From positions 1-6,669 of the forward strand of contig JAITPT010000003.1 in the NCBI GenBank assembly GCA_031289285.1: 6,669 bases of DNA. Direction: 5' to 3'. A model generated the notes under the pieces. The model saw only the letters and a program-made list of their open reading frames with translations. It was not told where the DNA came from and made no database searches. This document shows, in pieces, positions 1 through 6,504 of this stretch. Made by a program: the position numbers and the translations under genes. This DNA is from Puniceicoccales bacterium (GTDB lineage Bacteria > Verrucomicrobiota > Verrucomicrobiia > Opitutales > UBA953). Positions within the stretch are counted from its first letter, which is position 1. The number at the start of each line of letters is the position of its first letter.

Positions 1-155
1 TTGGCCTTTTCAAGGACGTTCAGGAAGTTGCGGTAGTCGTTGTAGTCGAGGGCTTGGGCGAAGTCGCGGCTCGACCAGTATTCGGCTCCGTTCGGCGCGA
101 GGCGGCGGATTTTTTCAAAGAGGCGTGCAGTCTTAGTTGTCGGTTTTTGGTTCAT
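1..155 (-). CDS. dinD: DinD-family (DNA-damage-inducible protein D) protein, N-terminal fragment
   Basis: The minus strand is open from an ATG at 153-155 to the window edge, giving 51 codons with no stop. It begins MNQKPTTKTARLFEKIRR. The pattern F-E-K-I (residues 13-16), then N-G-A-E-Y-W-S-S-R-D-F (about 22-32), L-D-Y-N-D-Y-R-N-F and V-L-E-K-A matches the N-terminus of E. coli DinD as I recall it (FEEI, NGAEQWSAR, LGYSEYRHF, VLTRAKEA). In E. coli, DinD is SOS-induced and has been described as a modulator of RecA filaments; many homologues are simply annotated as DNA-damage-inducible protein D. The C-terminal majority lies outside the window. There is no Shine-Dalgarno motif before the ATG, and no LexA-type box that I trust. 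The first codons align with the adjacent repeat unit, so the start may be repeat-derived. The family call is fairly secure; the function in this organism is inferred. Confidence 0.75.
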   Translation of the reverse strand, partial: MNQKPTTKTARLFEKIRRLAPNGAEYWSSRDFAQALDYNDYRNFLNVLEKA

Positions 156-520
156 GAGTGAAAATTTGAAGTTGAGTGAAAGTTGGTAAGTTGTTGAAGA
201 TTAAGAAGTTAGGTATGGTTATCATTTCGGTGACGTCACCGATATGTTCGGCGGTGAACTGGACGTTTTTTTGTTGATGAATGAAAAGTTGAAGTTGGTT
301 GAAAAGTTGTAAGTAATTGAAGGTCGAGAGGTTGGGCGAGATTATCATTTCGGTGACATCACCGATATGTTCGGGGAGGGGTTGACGCTTGTTGATGGAC
401 AAAAAGTTGAAGTTGGTTAAAAAGTTGCAAGCGTTTGAAGATAAAGATGTTAAGTCTGGTGAGCATTTCGGTGGTGTCACCGATATGCTCGGTGGCGGGT
501 TGGTGGTTGTTTTTGTTTTT
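149..520. repeat. Array of three AT-rich direct repeats (~120 bp), each with a palindrome
   Basis: Three units align without gaps over 98 bases at 154-251, 277-374 and 395-492 (periods 123 and 118). Units 1 and 2 differ at 19 of 98 positions by my count, and their last 32 bases differ at one. Each unit starts with a purine/T-rich stretch (around GTTGAAGTTGGTTGAAAAG) and ends with a dyad, CATTTCGGTG-N4-CACCGATATG. The palindrome cores are 228-241 (CGGTGACGTCACCG, perfect), 351-364 and 469-482. In unit 3 the arms extend to GAGCAT/ATGCTC, giving a 13-bp stem with one mismatch and a GTGT loop. The array fills the space between the dinD start and the eno terminator. Its GC content is far below that of the neighbouring genes. 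It could be operator sites, a processed small RNA, or a non-autonomous repeat family; the sequence does not decide. Confidence 0.85.
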
Positions 521-532
521 TGGGCGGTTGGG

Positions 533-548
533 GCGGCGTGAACGCCGC
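533..548. repeat. Short perfect inverted repeat
   Basis: GCGGCGT and ACGCCGC are exact reverse complements separated by two bases (GA). It sits at the end of the AT-rich array, between unit 3 and the degenerate fourth copy. With a two-base loop it is more likely a cruciform or DNA-binding dyad than an RNA hairpin, and there is no adjacent T-tract to make it a terminator. Confidence 0.5.
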
Positions 549-553
549 ACGCA

Positions 554-590
554 GAACTGGACAATGGGCGTTTTTTGTTCTTGAGTGAAT
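554..590. repeat. Degenerate partial fourth copy of the array unit boundary
   Basis: The segment GAACTGGAC...CGTTTTTTGTT...TTGAGTGAATG resembles the junction between units 1 and 2 (256-283: GAACTGGACG, then a T-run, TTGATGAATG), with a short insertion (AATGGG). It extends the repeat family to within about 25 bases of the eno terminator. The similarity was judged by eye. Confidence 0.5.
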
Positions 591-612
591 GGCGTTGGCA
601 AGCGGCTGACCG

Positions 613-653
613 AAAAAAAACGGGCGGGGAACGCTTTTTGCGCACCCCGCCCG
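613..653 (-). terminator. Rho-independent terminator of eno
   Basis: Read on the minus strand, the stem CGGGCGGGG (645-653) pairs with CCCCGCCCG (621-629). An inner TGCGC/GCGT stem surrounds an A-rich loop, and the hairpin is followed by eight T residues (613-620). It lies about 50 bases after the enolase stop codon. The GC-rich stem with a U-tract is a textbook intrinsic terminator and should insulate the dinD-like gene downstream on the same strand. Confidence 0.92.
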
Positions 654-702
654 CCGATGTTAAACGAGGCGTTTTCTTTGGCCTGCTCGGTTACGGGTGT
701 TC

Positions 703-2028
703 TTAGAACCCGAACTTTTGCAGTTTGCCGCCAAAGACGGCGTTGGCGCCTAATTCTTCCTCGATGCGGAGGAGTTGGTTGTATTTTGCAATACGGTCAG
801 AACGGCTGAGGGAACCTGTTTTGATTTGGCCAGCGTTGGTGGCGACGGCGATGTCGGCAATGGTGGAGTCTTCGGTTTCGCCGGAACGGTGCGAGATGAC
901 GGCGGTGTAGTTGGCGTGTTGCGCCATTTCGACGGCGTCAAGCGTCTCGGTGAGTGAGCCAATTTGGTTGACCTTGACGAGTATCGAGTTCGCGATGTGA
1001 TTCTTGATGCCCTTTTTGAGGAACTCGGTGTTGGTGACAAACAAGTCGTCGCCGACGAGCTGAACGTTTTCGCCGATGGCCTTAGTGAGTTTTCCCCACG
1101 TATCCCAATCGTTTTCGGCACAGCCGTCTTCGATGGAGATGATGGGATATTTTTGCGCGAGGTCCTTGAGGAAGGCAACAATGCCGTCGCCGTCGAGTTT
1201 GCGCCCATCGGACTTTTTGAAGACGTAGTTTTTGGTCTTGGCGTCGAAGAACTCAGAGGAGGCGACGTCGAGGGCGATGTAGATGTCTTTGCCGAATTTG
1301 TAACCAGCGTTTTTGACAGCGAGAGCGATGGCGTCGAGCGCGGCCTCGGTGCTTTCGAGCGTGGGGGCAAAGCCGCCTTCGTCGCCGACGGCGGTGGAGA
1401 GACCTTTGTCTTTGAGCACTTTTTTGAGGGCGTGGAAAACCTCGGCACCGTAGCGGAGGGCTTCGCGGAAAGTGCGCGCACCAGCGGGGACAATCATGAA
1501 TTCCTGGAAGTCAATGGGGGCGTCAGAGTGGGCGCCGCCGTTGAGGATGTTCATCATGGGCACGGGGAGGACTTTGGCGTTGGGGCCTCCGAGGTATTTG
1601 TAGAGCGGCTGGCCAACGGCGGCGGCAGCGGCGCGAGCGACGGCGAGCGAGACGCCGAGAATGGCGTTGGCACCGAGCTTGGATTTGGTGGGCGTGCCGT
1701 CGAGGGCGAGCATGACCTTGTCGATAGCGACTTGCTCAAGGGCGTCGAAGCCGAGTATCTCGGGGGCGATGACGTCGTTGACGTTGTCAACGGCCTTCAA
1801 GACGCCTTTGCCAAGGTAGCGCTTTTTCGGGTCAATGCCTTTGGCAAATTCCTTGGCGGGGACGTTTGCGTCGCGCAGTTCGTGGGCTTCGTGCTCGCCG
1901 GTGCTCGCCCCAGAGGGGACAGCGGCGCGGCCAAAGGCCCCGCTCTCGAGCCTGACGTCCACCTCGACAGTGGGATTTCCACGCGAGTCAATGATCTCGC
2001 GTCCGGTTATTTCGATGATTTCAGACAT
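703..2028 (-). CDS. eno: Enolase (phosphopyruvate hydratase, EC 4.2.1.11)
   Basis: Enolase interconverts 2-phosphoglycerate and phosphoenolpyruvate in glycolysis and gluconeogenesis in the cytoplasm. The 441-residue protein is near the usual 420-440. Visible family signatures are REIIDSRGNPTVEV (10-23), the mobile loop PSGASTGEHEA (38-48), NGGAHSDAPIDFQEF (163-177, with H167 and E176), VGDEGGF with acid E217, SIEDG (298-302) and SHRSGETEDS (379-388). Metal ligands are probably D254, E300 and D327; the catalytic base is probably K352 in LVKVNQIG, with K403 binding substrate. All key residues are present, so it should be active. The ATG at 2026-2028 gives the standard N-terminus MSEIIEITGREI. 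No Shine-Dalgarno lies upstream; the leader instead consists of CA-rich short repeats. The gene reads away from trmB and ends in a strong terminator. Confidence 0.98.
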   Translation of the reverse strand: MSEIIEITGREIIDSRGNPTVEVDVRLESGAFGRAAVPSGASTGEHEAHELRDANVPAKEFAKGIDPKKRYLGKGVLKAVDNVNDVIAPEILGFDALEQVAIDKVMLALDGTPTKSKLGANAILGVSLAVARAAAAAVGQPLYKYLGGPNAKVLPVPMMNILNGGAHSDAPIDFQEFMIVPAGARTFREALRYGAEVFHALKKVLKDKGLSTAVGDEGGFAPTLESTEAALDAIALAVKNAGYKFGKDIYIALDVASSEFFDAKTKNYVFKKSDGRKLDGDGIVAFLKDLAQKYPIISIEDGCAENDWDTWGKLTKAIGENVQLVGDDLFVTNTEFLKKGIKNHIANSILVKVNQIGSLTETLDAVEMAQHANYTAVISHRSGETEDSTIADIAVATNAGQIKTGSLSRSDRIAKYNQLLRIEEELGANAVFGGKLQKFGF

Positions 2029-2168
2029 GTGTGTGATGTGCTGTGTTGCTGTGTGTTAGTGTGAGTTAGGAAGAAGGCGGAGAGGGTTGGAGTTTGGGAG
2101 GCGGTGTCAAAACATAAATTATCCTAAGAACGGCAGTTCAGCGGGATGGGTTTTAGGATTATCAGGGC
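2029..2168. promoter_or_regulatory. Divergent intergenic region between eno and trmB
   Basis: The start codons of eno (minus) and trmB (plus) point away from each other across about 140 bases, so promoters for both should lie here. The most AT-rich part is about 2107-2126 (AAAACATAAATTATCC). It could hold -10 elements for either strand, but I find no convincing -35/-10 pair with correct spacing. The part next to eno (2029-2064) is a TG/CA-rich low-complexity leader. The assignment rests on gene orientation. Confidence 0.45.
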
Positions 2169-2918
2169 GTGAAAAATGATTTGGGAGTTGCGGGCTTGGG
2201 ATTTTCCTTTTTTGTGAAAAAAATGCTTGAAAACACAGAAGTTGAGAGTCCTGTAGGGCTTGCACAGCCAGATGCGGCGGTGCACGGGGTGCCGACTCGA
2301 ATTGCCGCCGAACGCAAGGCGCGGGTTGATAATGTATGCAAGGGGGTCGCGGCGTGGCTTGCGGAAAACCACACGGAGAGCCGCGCCGAAAGCCGCGAAA
2401 ATCCCGCACTGACCTTGGAAATCGGCTGCGGGCACGGGCATTTTCTTGCGGCATATTCCGCCGCATTTCCTCAGAAACACTGCATTGGGATTGATTTGCT
2501 CACGAAACGCATCGAGCGTGCTTGCCGCAAACGCGACCGCGCCCACCTCCGCAATCTCGCTTTTTTCAAGGCCGAGGCCAACGAGTTTCTCGACGCACTG
2601 CCCGCGACCCTCCAGTTCGACGAATACTTCTTCCTTTTCCCCGACCCGTGGCCGAAAAACCGCCACCACAAAAACCGCCTCATCCAGACCGAAATGCTCA
2701 ACCGCCTCGCTTCACTCGCCAAGCCAGCGGCGCACTTGTGGTTTCGCACCGACCACAGCAGCTACTTCGAGTGGACGCAGGCACTCGTCTCGCAACATCC
2801 GCGCTGGCGCATTCTTCCCGATGCAAAATGGCCTTTTGAACACGAAACTTTTTTCTCAAAACTCCTGCCCGATTACCAAACATTAGTCGCAGAGAAACAG
2901 CCCGAAAACCACGATTAA
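2169..2918 (+). CDS. trmB: tRNA (guanine-N7-)-methyltransferase (EC 2.1.1.33)
   Basis: TrmB transfers a methyl group from S-adenosylmethionine to N7 of guanine 46 in the tRNA variable loop. The Rossmann-fold motif I is LEIGCGHGHF (83-92), followed by the acidic GID (107-109). FPDPWPKNRHHKNR (157-170) is the family's tRNA-binding signature, and WFRTDHSSYF (191-200) is the conserved RTDH segment. The C-terminal PFEHETFFSK (222-231) stands where the family's T-x-F-E-x-K-F motif usually is, in a divergent form. From the GTG at 2169 the protein is 249 residues, slightly long for TrmB. In-frame alternatives are GTG at 2214 and ATG at 2223. None has a good ribosome-binding site, and residues 1-40 show no family similarity I recognise, so the ATG at 2223 is quite possible. 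The next gene starts 108 bases downstream without an obvious terminator. Confidence 0.93.
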   Translation: MKNDLGVAGLGFSFFVKKMLENTEVESPVGLAQPDAAVHGVPTRIAAERKARVDNVCKGVAAWLAENHTESRAESRENPALTLEIGCGHGHFLAAYSAAFPQKHCIGIDLLTKRIERACRKRDRAHLRNLAFFKAEANEFLDALPATLQFDEYFFLFPDPWPKNRHHKNRLIQTEMLNRLASLAKPAAHLWFRTDHSSYFEWTQALVSQHPRWRILPDAKWPFEHETFFSKLLPDYQTLVAEKQPENHD

Positions 2919-3026
2919 GCCCGCAACCCACGCCAGCCTCAAAGGCGGTTCCCCCCTCCCTCCCCTCGATTTCTTTTTTGACGACGGCGCGAAAAAAAAC
3001 ACATCCTGTGCCTGAAAAACAACACC

Positions 3027-4772
3027 ATGCCGCCACACACAAACACTACAAACACCCCCACCCAATCCCCTCGCGCAAACACCGTTTCCGCGCAGACCGC
3101 GCAGACCGCGCCGACCGCCTTCTACGGTCTCGTCGCCGACGTCATCGCCGACGAAATCTTCCCCGGCGTAGTAGTCGTCCAAAACGGGCGCATCGCCGCC
3201 GTCGCCCGCGACCCCTCCGCGCCGCGCGACCGCATCCTCGTCCCCGGGTTCGTAGATGCGCATGTCCACATCGAAAGCTCGCTGCTCACGCCTGCCGCGT
3301 TCGGGCATCACGCCTGTATCCACGGCACGGCGGCGACCGTGAGCGACCCGCACGAAATCGCCAACGTCCTCGGCACTGCTGGCGTGCTCTGGATGCTCGA
3401 AAACGCTCGCCAAAGCCCCGTGCGCATCCACTTCGGTGCGCCCTCGTGTGTGCCCGCGACACCCTTTGAGACCGCAGGCGCGGCACTCGGCCCCGCCGAA
3501 ATCGAGACGCTCCTCTCGCGCCCCGAAATCAAGTATCTCGCCGAGGTGATGAACTACCCGGGCGTCATCGGCGGCGACCCCAAAATGGCTGCCATCCTCG
3601 CCGTCGCCAAACGTCTCGGCAAACGCATTGACGGACACGCGCCCGGCCTCGTCGGCGACGCCCTCGCGCAATACGCCGCCGCCGGCATCGAGACCGACCA
3701 CGAATGCGTCACCCTCGACGAAGCTCGCCAACGCGCCGCGCTGGGCATGTTCACCGCCATCCGAGAAGGCTCCGCCGCACGCAACTTCGACGCCCTCGTG
3801 CCCCTCCTGCGCGAACGCCCCGAGATGTGTTTCCTGTGCTCCGATGACAAACACCCCGACGACCTCCTCGACGGCCACATCAACCGCCTCGTCGCCCGCG
3901 CCGTCGCAGCTGGCGTCGCGCCGCTCGATGCCCTCCGCGCCGCCACGCTCAACCCCGCCCGCCACTACGGCCTCGACACCGGCCTGCTCCAATCGGGCGA
4001 CCGCGCAGACTTCGCGGTGCTGACAAACCTCGCCGAAGGCCGCGTGCTCGAGACATGGTTAGGCGGGAAACTTGTCGCCAAAGACGGGCACTGCGTCTTG
4101 CCCGCGCCCGCGCAAATCGCGCCCGCCGATTGCCCAAACAAATTTTCGCGCCTCCCCTGCCGCGAGCCAGACTTCGCAGTCTCCGCCGACGCCACCGCCG
4201 CCACCGCCCAAAAAATCCGCGTCATCGGTGCGCTTGACGGCCAGCTCATCACGGAGGCGCTCGAGATGCTCCCGACTGTGCGCGACGGAAAATTCGTCGC
4301 CGACGTTTCCCGCGATTTGCTCAAAATCGCCGTCGTGAACCGCTACTCGCCAGACGCCCCGCCAGCGGTCGGGTTCATCAAAAACTTCGGGCTGCGGGCC
4401 GGCGCACTCGCGTCGAGCGTCGCGCACGACTCGCACAACATCGTGGCCGTCGGCGCAGACGACGCCTCGCTGTGCGCGGCGGTGAACGCCGTCATCTCGC
4501 GCAAAGGCGGCCTGAGCTTTGCGGCGGGCGGCGGCGCGGAGCCGCTGGTGTTGCCGCTGCCCGTCGCAGGGCTGATGAGCGCCGGAAGCTGCGCGGAAGT
4601 CGGCGCGGCATTCACGCGCCTAAGCGCGGCGGCGAAGACGGCGGGCTGCCCGCTACGCTCGCCCTACATGACGCTCTCGTTCATGGCACTGCTCGTCATC
4701 CCGCGCCTGAAACTCGGCGACAAAGGGCTTTTCGATGTCGAGTCGTTCACGTCGGTCGGGCTGGCGGTCTGA
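3027..4772 (+). CDS. ade: Adenine deaminase (EC 3.5.4.2)
   Basis: The enzyme hydrolyses adenine to hypoxanthine and ammonia in purine salvage. The 581 residues match the usual length (E. coli 588). The metal-dependent amidohydrolase domain shows PGFVDAHVHIESS (73-85, metal ligands H79 and H81), SDPHEIANVLG (106-116), AEVMNYPGV (172-180, E173), DGHAPGL (202-208, H204), TDHE (223-226) and CSDDKHPDDLLDGHIN (271-286). The C-terminal domain has the Ade-specific SSVAHDSHNIV (463-473), PLPVAGLMS (510-518), and PRLKLGDKGLFD near the end. All expected catalytic residues are visible. Residues 1-31 are a Thr/Ala/Gln-rich low-complexity extension encoded partly by a 9-bp tandem repeat (3089-3115, CGCGCAGAC-like). 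The true start could therefore lie a little downstream, but no better in-frame ATG is present. No Shine-Dalgarno is visible. The 66-base gap to the following gene contains no clear terminator, so co-transcription is possible. Confidence 0.96.
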   Translation: MPPHTNTTNTPTQSPRANTVSAQTAQTAPTAFYGLVADVIADEIFPGVVVVQNGRIAAVARDPSAPRDRILVPGFVDAHVHIESSLLTPAAFGHHACIHGTAATVSDPHEIANVLGTAGVLWMLENARQSPVRIHFGAPSCVPATPFETAGAALGPAEIETLLSRPEIKYLAEVMNYPGVIGGDPKMAAILAVAKRLGKRIDGHAPGLVGDALAQYAAAGIETDHECVTLDEARQRAALGMFTAIREGSAARNFDALVPLLRERPEMCFLCSDDKHPDDLLDGHINRLVARAVAAGVAPLDALRAATLNPARHYGLDTGLLQSGDRADFAVLTNLAEGRVLETWLGGKLVAKDGHCVLPAPAQIAPADCPNKFSRLPCREPDFAVSADATAATAQKIRVIGALDGQLITEALEMLPTVRDGKFVADVSRDLLKIAVVNRYSPDAPPAVGFIKNFGLRAGALASSVAHDSHNIVAVGADDASLCAAVNAVISRKGGLSFAAGGGAEPLVLPLPVAGLMSAGSCAEVGAAFTRLSAAAKTAGCPLRSPYMTLSFMALLVIPRLKLGDKGLFDVESFTSVGLAV

Positions 4773-4838
4773 CGCGGCGCAGGGCACAGTTTTTTTCCAT
4801 GCTTGCGCAGGGAAGCGTTGCCAGCAACATCCGGCGGC

Positions 4839-5663
4839 ATGGCAACTGTCAAACTTGGTGTGAACATGGAATACGTCCGCCACGAAGATAAAAACTTCGA
4901 GTGGGGCGTAAAAAAAGCAGCCGAACTCGGCTACGAATATGTGGAGCCAATGGTGCATTGGGGGCGCGAGCTACTCAGCGAAGCTGGCTATTTCCACAGC
5001 GTCTCGATGCTCGACGACCCGCTACGTGTGCGCCGCGCCGCCGAAGCCGCCGGCATCAAGCTCTCCGGCTTGAGTGCGCACACCGTTCTCGGTCGCCCCG
5101 AAATCGGCGTCGAATACCTCAAACAAGCCGTGCGTTTCGCCGCCGAGTGTGGCGCGCCGGTCGTCAACACCGACGAGGGTCCAAAGTCGTCTTGGACGAC
5201 CGAGGCCGAAGACTTCGTGCTGATGCGCTACACGCTCGGCGAAGCCGCCCGCGCCGCCGAGCCGCGTGGCATCCTGCTGGGCATCGAGCCGCACCAGCAA
5301 TACTCGAAACACCCCGACGGCCTCGACCGCATTCAGGGTCTCTACAAATCGCCCGCCATCGGCATCAACTTCGACACGGGGAACAGCTTCCTCTGCGGCC
5401 ACGACCCCTACGTCTGGCTTGAAAAAGTGCTCGACCGCCTCGTCCACCTTCACGCCAAAGACATCTCCGCCGCGCAGTCCAGCGCCGAGCGCGGCAAAGT
5501 CACCGGCACAGCCGTCGGCTGCGCTTGCGGCGACGGCGTGATTGACTGGGGAAAAATCATCGCAATTTGTCAACGCGCCCCCCGCGACATCGTGCTCAGC
5601 GTCGAGTGCGGCACAGTTGACGAAGCGGAACGTTCCATCAAACACCTGAAAAAACTGCTCTGA
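4839..5663 (+). CDS. Sugar phosphate isomerase/epimerase family protein (xylose isomerase-like TIM barrel)
   Basis: The protein begins MATVKLGVNMEYVR, a typical first beta strand of this fold, and is 274 residues from the ATG at 4839. The reading frame also allows a TTG start at 4803, which would add 12 unconvincing residues. Likely metal ligands, numbered from this ATG, follow the AP-endonuclease-2/xylose-isomerase-like pattern: E150 in GIEPHQQ, D179 in NFDTGN, H205 and D208 in VHLHAKD, and E256 in SVECG. A loop G-D-G-V-I-D-W-G (231-238) precedes the last strands. Members of this family isomerise or epimerise keto-sugars, often in sugar or inositol breakdown. No sugar transporter, kinase or dehydrogenase is in view, so the substrate cannot be named. 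The stop codon is 2 bases from the next start, which implies translational coupling. Confidence 0.85.
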   Translation: MATVKLGVNMEYVRHEDKNFEWGVKKAAELGYEYVEPMVHWGRELLSEAGYFHSVSMLDDPLRVRRAAEAAGIKLSGLSAHTVLGRPEIGVEYLKQAVRFAAECGAPVVNTDEGPKSSWTTEAEDFVLMRYTLGEAARAAEPRGILLGIEPHQQYSKHPDGLDRIQGLYKSPAIGINFDTGNSFLCGHDPYVWLEKVLDRLVHLHAKDISAAQSSAERGKVTGTAVGCACGDGVIDWGKIIAICQRAPRDIVLSVECGTVDEAERSIKHLKKLL

Positions 5664-5665
5664 GC

Positions 5666-6472
5666 GTGACCTCCGCCTACATCATCCTCGGCACCCCCGA
5701 TTCGGGTCGGCGTGAAATACTCGCCGACCTAATCGCCAACGGCACCGCCAACCCAGACGACATCCGCGTCTATTTCGCCGGAGACCTCGACGACGCCGCA
5801 GTCGCCGCCTTCGCCGAGACCGTCGCCGCCGCCCAAGCCGCAGAAGGCACCGCCGCAGATGCCGCCGCCGCCACCACCGCCCCCGCCGCGCCGCAAATCC
5901 GCCGCTGGGGTTTCGCCGACGGCAACCTCTTTGCCGACTCGCCGGAGACTGCCCCCGGCACCGTCTTCATCGTCACCAACGGGCGCAAAAACCCTATTGA
6001 CCAAATGGAGATACTGGCGGCGCTTCTGCCGCGTTTCGGTTGGCAGCTTGCTCGCGTCTTCACCGTTGTCCACTGTGGCCTCTTCGCGGCCCACACCGAG
6101 CTTGCCGATTGGTATAAAGCCTGTCTCCACTTCTCGGATGTCGCCCTGCTCTCGCGCCGCGAGACCCTCCCCGACCCCAACGCCGTCGTCAAAAAGTTCA
6201 CCGACGCCCACAAAGCTGCGCACAACCCCTGCCTCCTCGAAATCGTCAAAAAAGGCCGTCTCGATAATCCCCTGCGCGTCCTCATCCCTGAGGCACGTCG
6301 TTTCTCCATGATTTTTGACGACACCGACGGCCTTGACGAAATGGATTTCGACGAAAACAATTTGCCCGAAGAACCCTTCGACATAAAGCCCGGCACCGAC
6401 CCTTATTTTGAGCGCGACACCACAGGCCGCCGCTGCATCCACATCCCCGAAATCGAAAAGTTCTTAGGATAA
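5666..6472 (+). CDS. Uncharacterised protein with degenerate P-loop, CobW-like layout
   Basis: No named family is recognised with certainty. The 268-residue protein starts at a GTG two bases after the preceding stop. The N-terminus YIILGTPDSGRREIL (5-19) looks like a beta strand plus a Walker-A-type loop, but the invariant GKS/T is GRR. Residues 41-77 are an Ala-rich low-complexity linker. Further on, TVFIVTNGRKNPID (99-112), ARVFTVVHCGLF (129-140) and HFSDVALLSRRETLPD (155-170) resemble, in order and spacing, the strand, VVDA and ADVVLLNKxD regions of CobW/COG0523 GTPases, with the Asn-Lys base-specificity motif replaced by Ser-Arg. The C-terminus is acidic (FDDTDGLDEMDFDENN, 217-232) and ends with PEIEKFLG. 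There is no signal peptide or membrane segment. My inference is a P-loop-fold protein that has lost canonical nucleotide binding. The coupling with the sugar isomerase gene suggests a shared process. Confidence 0.7.
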   Translation: MTSAYIILGTPDSGRREILADLIANGTANPDDIRVYFAGDLDDAAVAAFAETVAAAQAAEGTAADAAAATTAPAAPQIRRWGFADGNLFADSPETAPGTVFIVTNGRKNPIDQMEILAALLPRFGWQLARVFTVVHCGLFAAHTELADWYKACLHFSDVALLSRRETLPDPNAVVKKFTDAHKAAHNPCLLEIVKKGRLDNPLRVLIPEARRFSMIFDDTDGLDEMDFDENNLPEEPFDIKPGTDPYFERDTTGRRCIHIPEIEKFLG

Positions 6473-6504
6473 GAAACCCTCGTTGTCTCACGGGCACCCC
6501 CTCG

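Noticed and set aside
245..260. LexA-like box TGTTC-N6-GAACT near the dinD-like gene
   Set aside because: The spacing is six, whereas the Verrucomicrobia motif as I recall it is TGTTC-N4-GAACA. The site occurs only in unit 1 and the second arm is imperfect.
154..492. CRISPR array
   Set aside because: There are only three units of about 98 bp with diverged sequence and 20-25 base gaps. Repeat and spacer sizes do not fit, and there are no cas genes.
133..645. A 170-codon open frame on the minus strand spanning the repeat array, with peptide repeats such as EHIGDVTEM
   Set aside because: It overlaps the eno terminator and the dinD start. Unit 3 is in a different frame from units 1 and 2 (period 118), and the repeated peptide simply mirrors the DNA repeat.
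964..2064. A 366-codon open frame on the plus strand opposite eno
   Set aside because: It is a shadow of the enolase codon pattern: composition dominated by Gly, Val, Glu, Asp and Phe, no recognisable domain, and eno is fully intact on the other strand.
2118..2131. Shared 13-mer GTTCTTAGGATAA on the minus strand here and on the plus strand at the end of the P-loop-like gene
   Set aside because: A single 13-base match in a window of this size is expected by chance, and the contexts differ (promoter region versus coding end).
2883..3992. A 369-codon open frame on the minus strand opposite ade
   Set aside because: It is a typical antisense frame in GC-rich DNA with Gly/Ala/Val/Asp-rich sequence and no motifs; adenine deaminase on the plus strand explains the region.
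4773..4838. Terminator after adenine deaminase (run of T at about 4791-4797)
   Set aside because: No GC-rich stem of useful length precedes the T-run.
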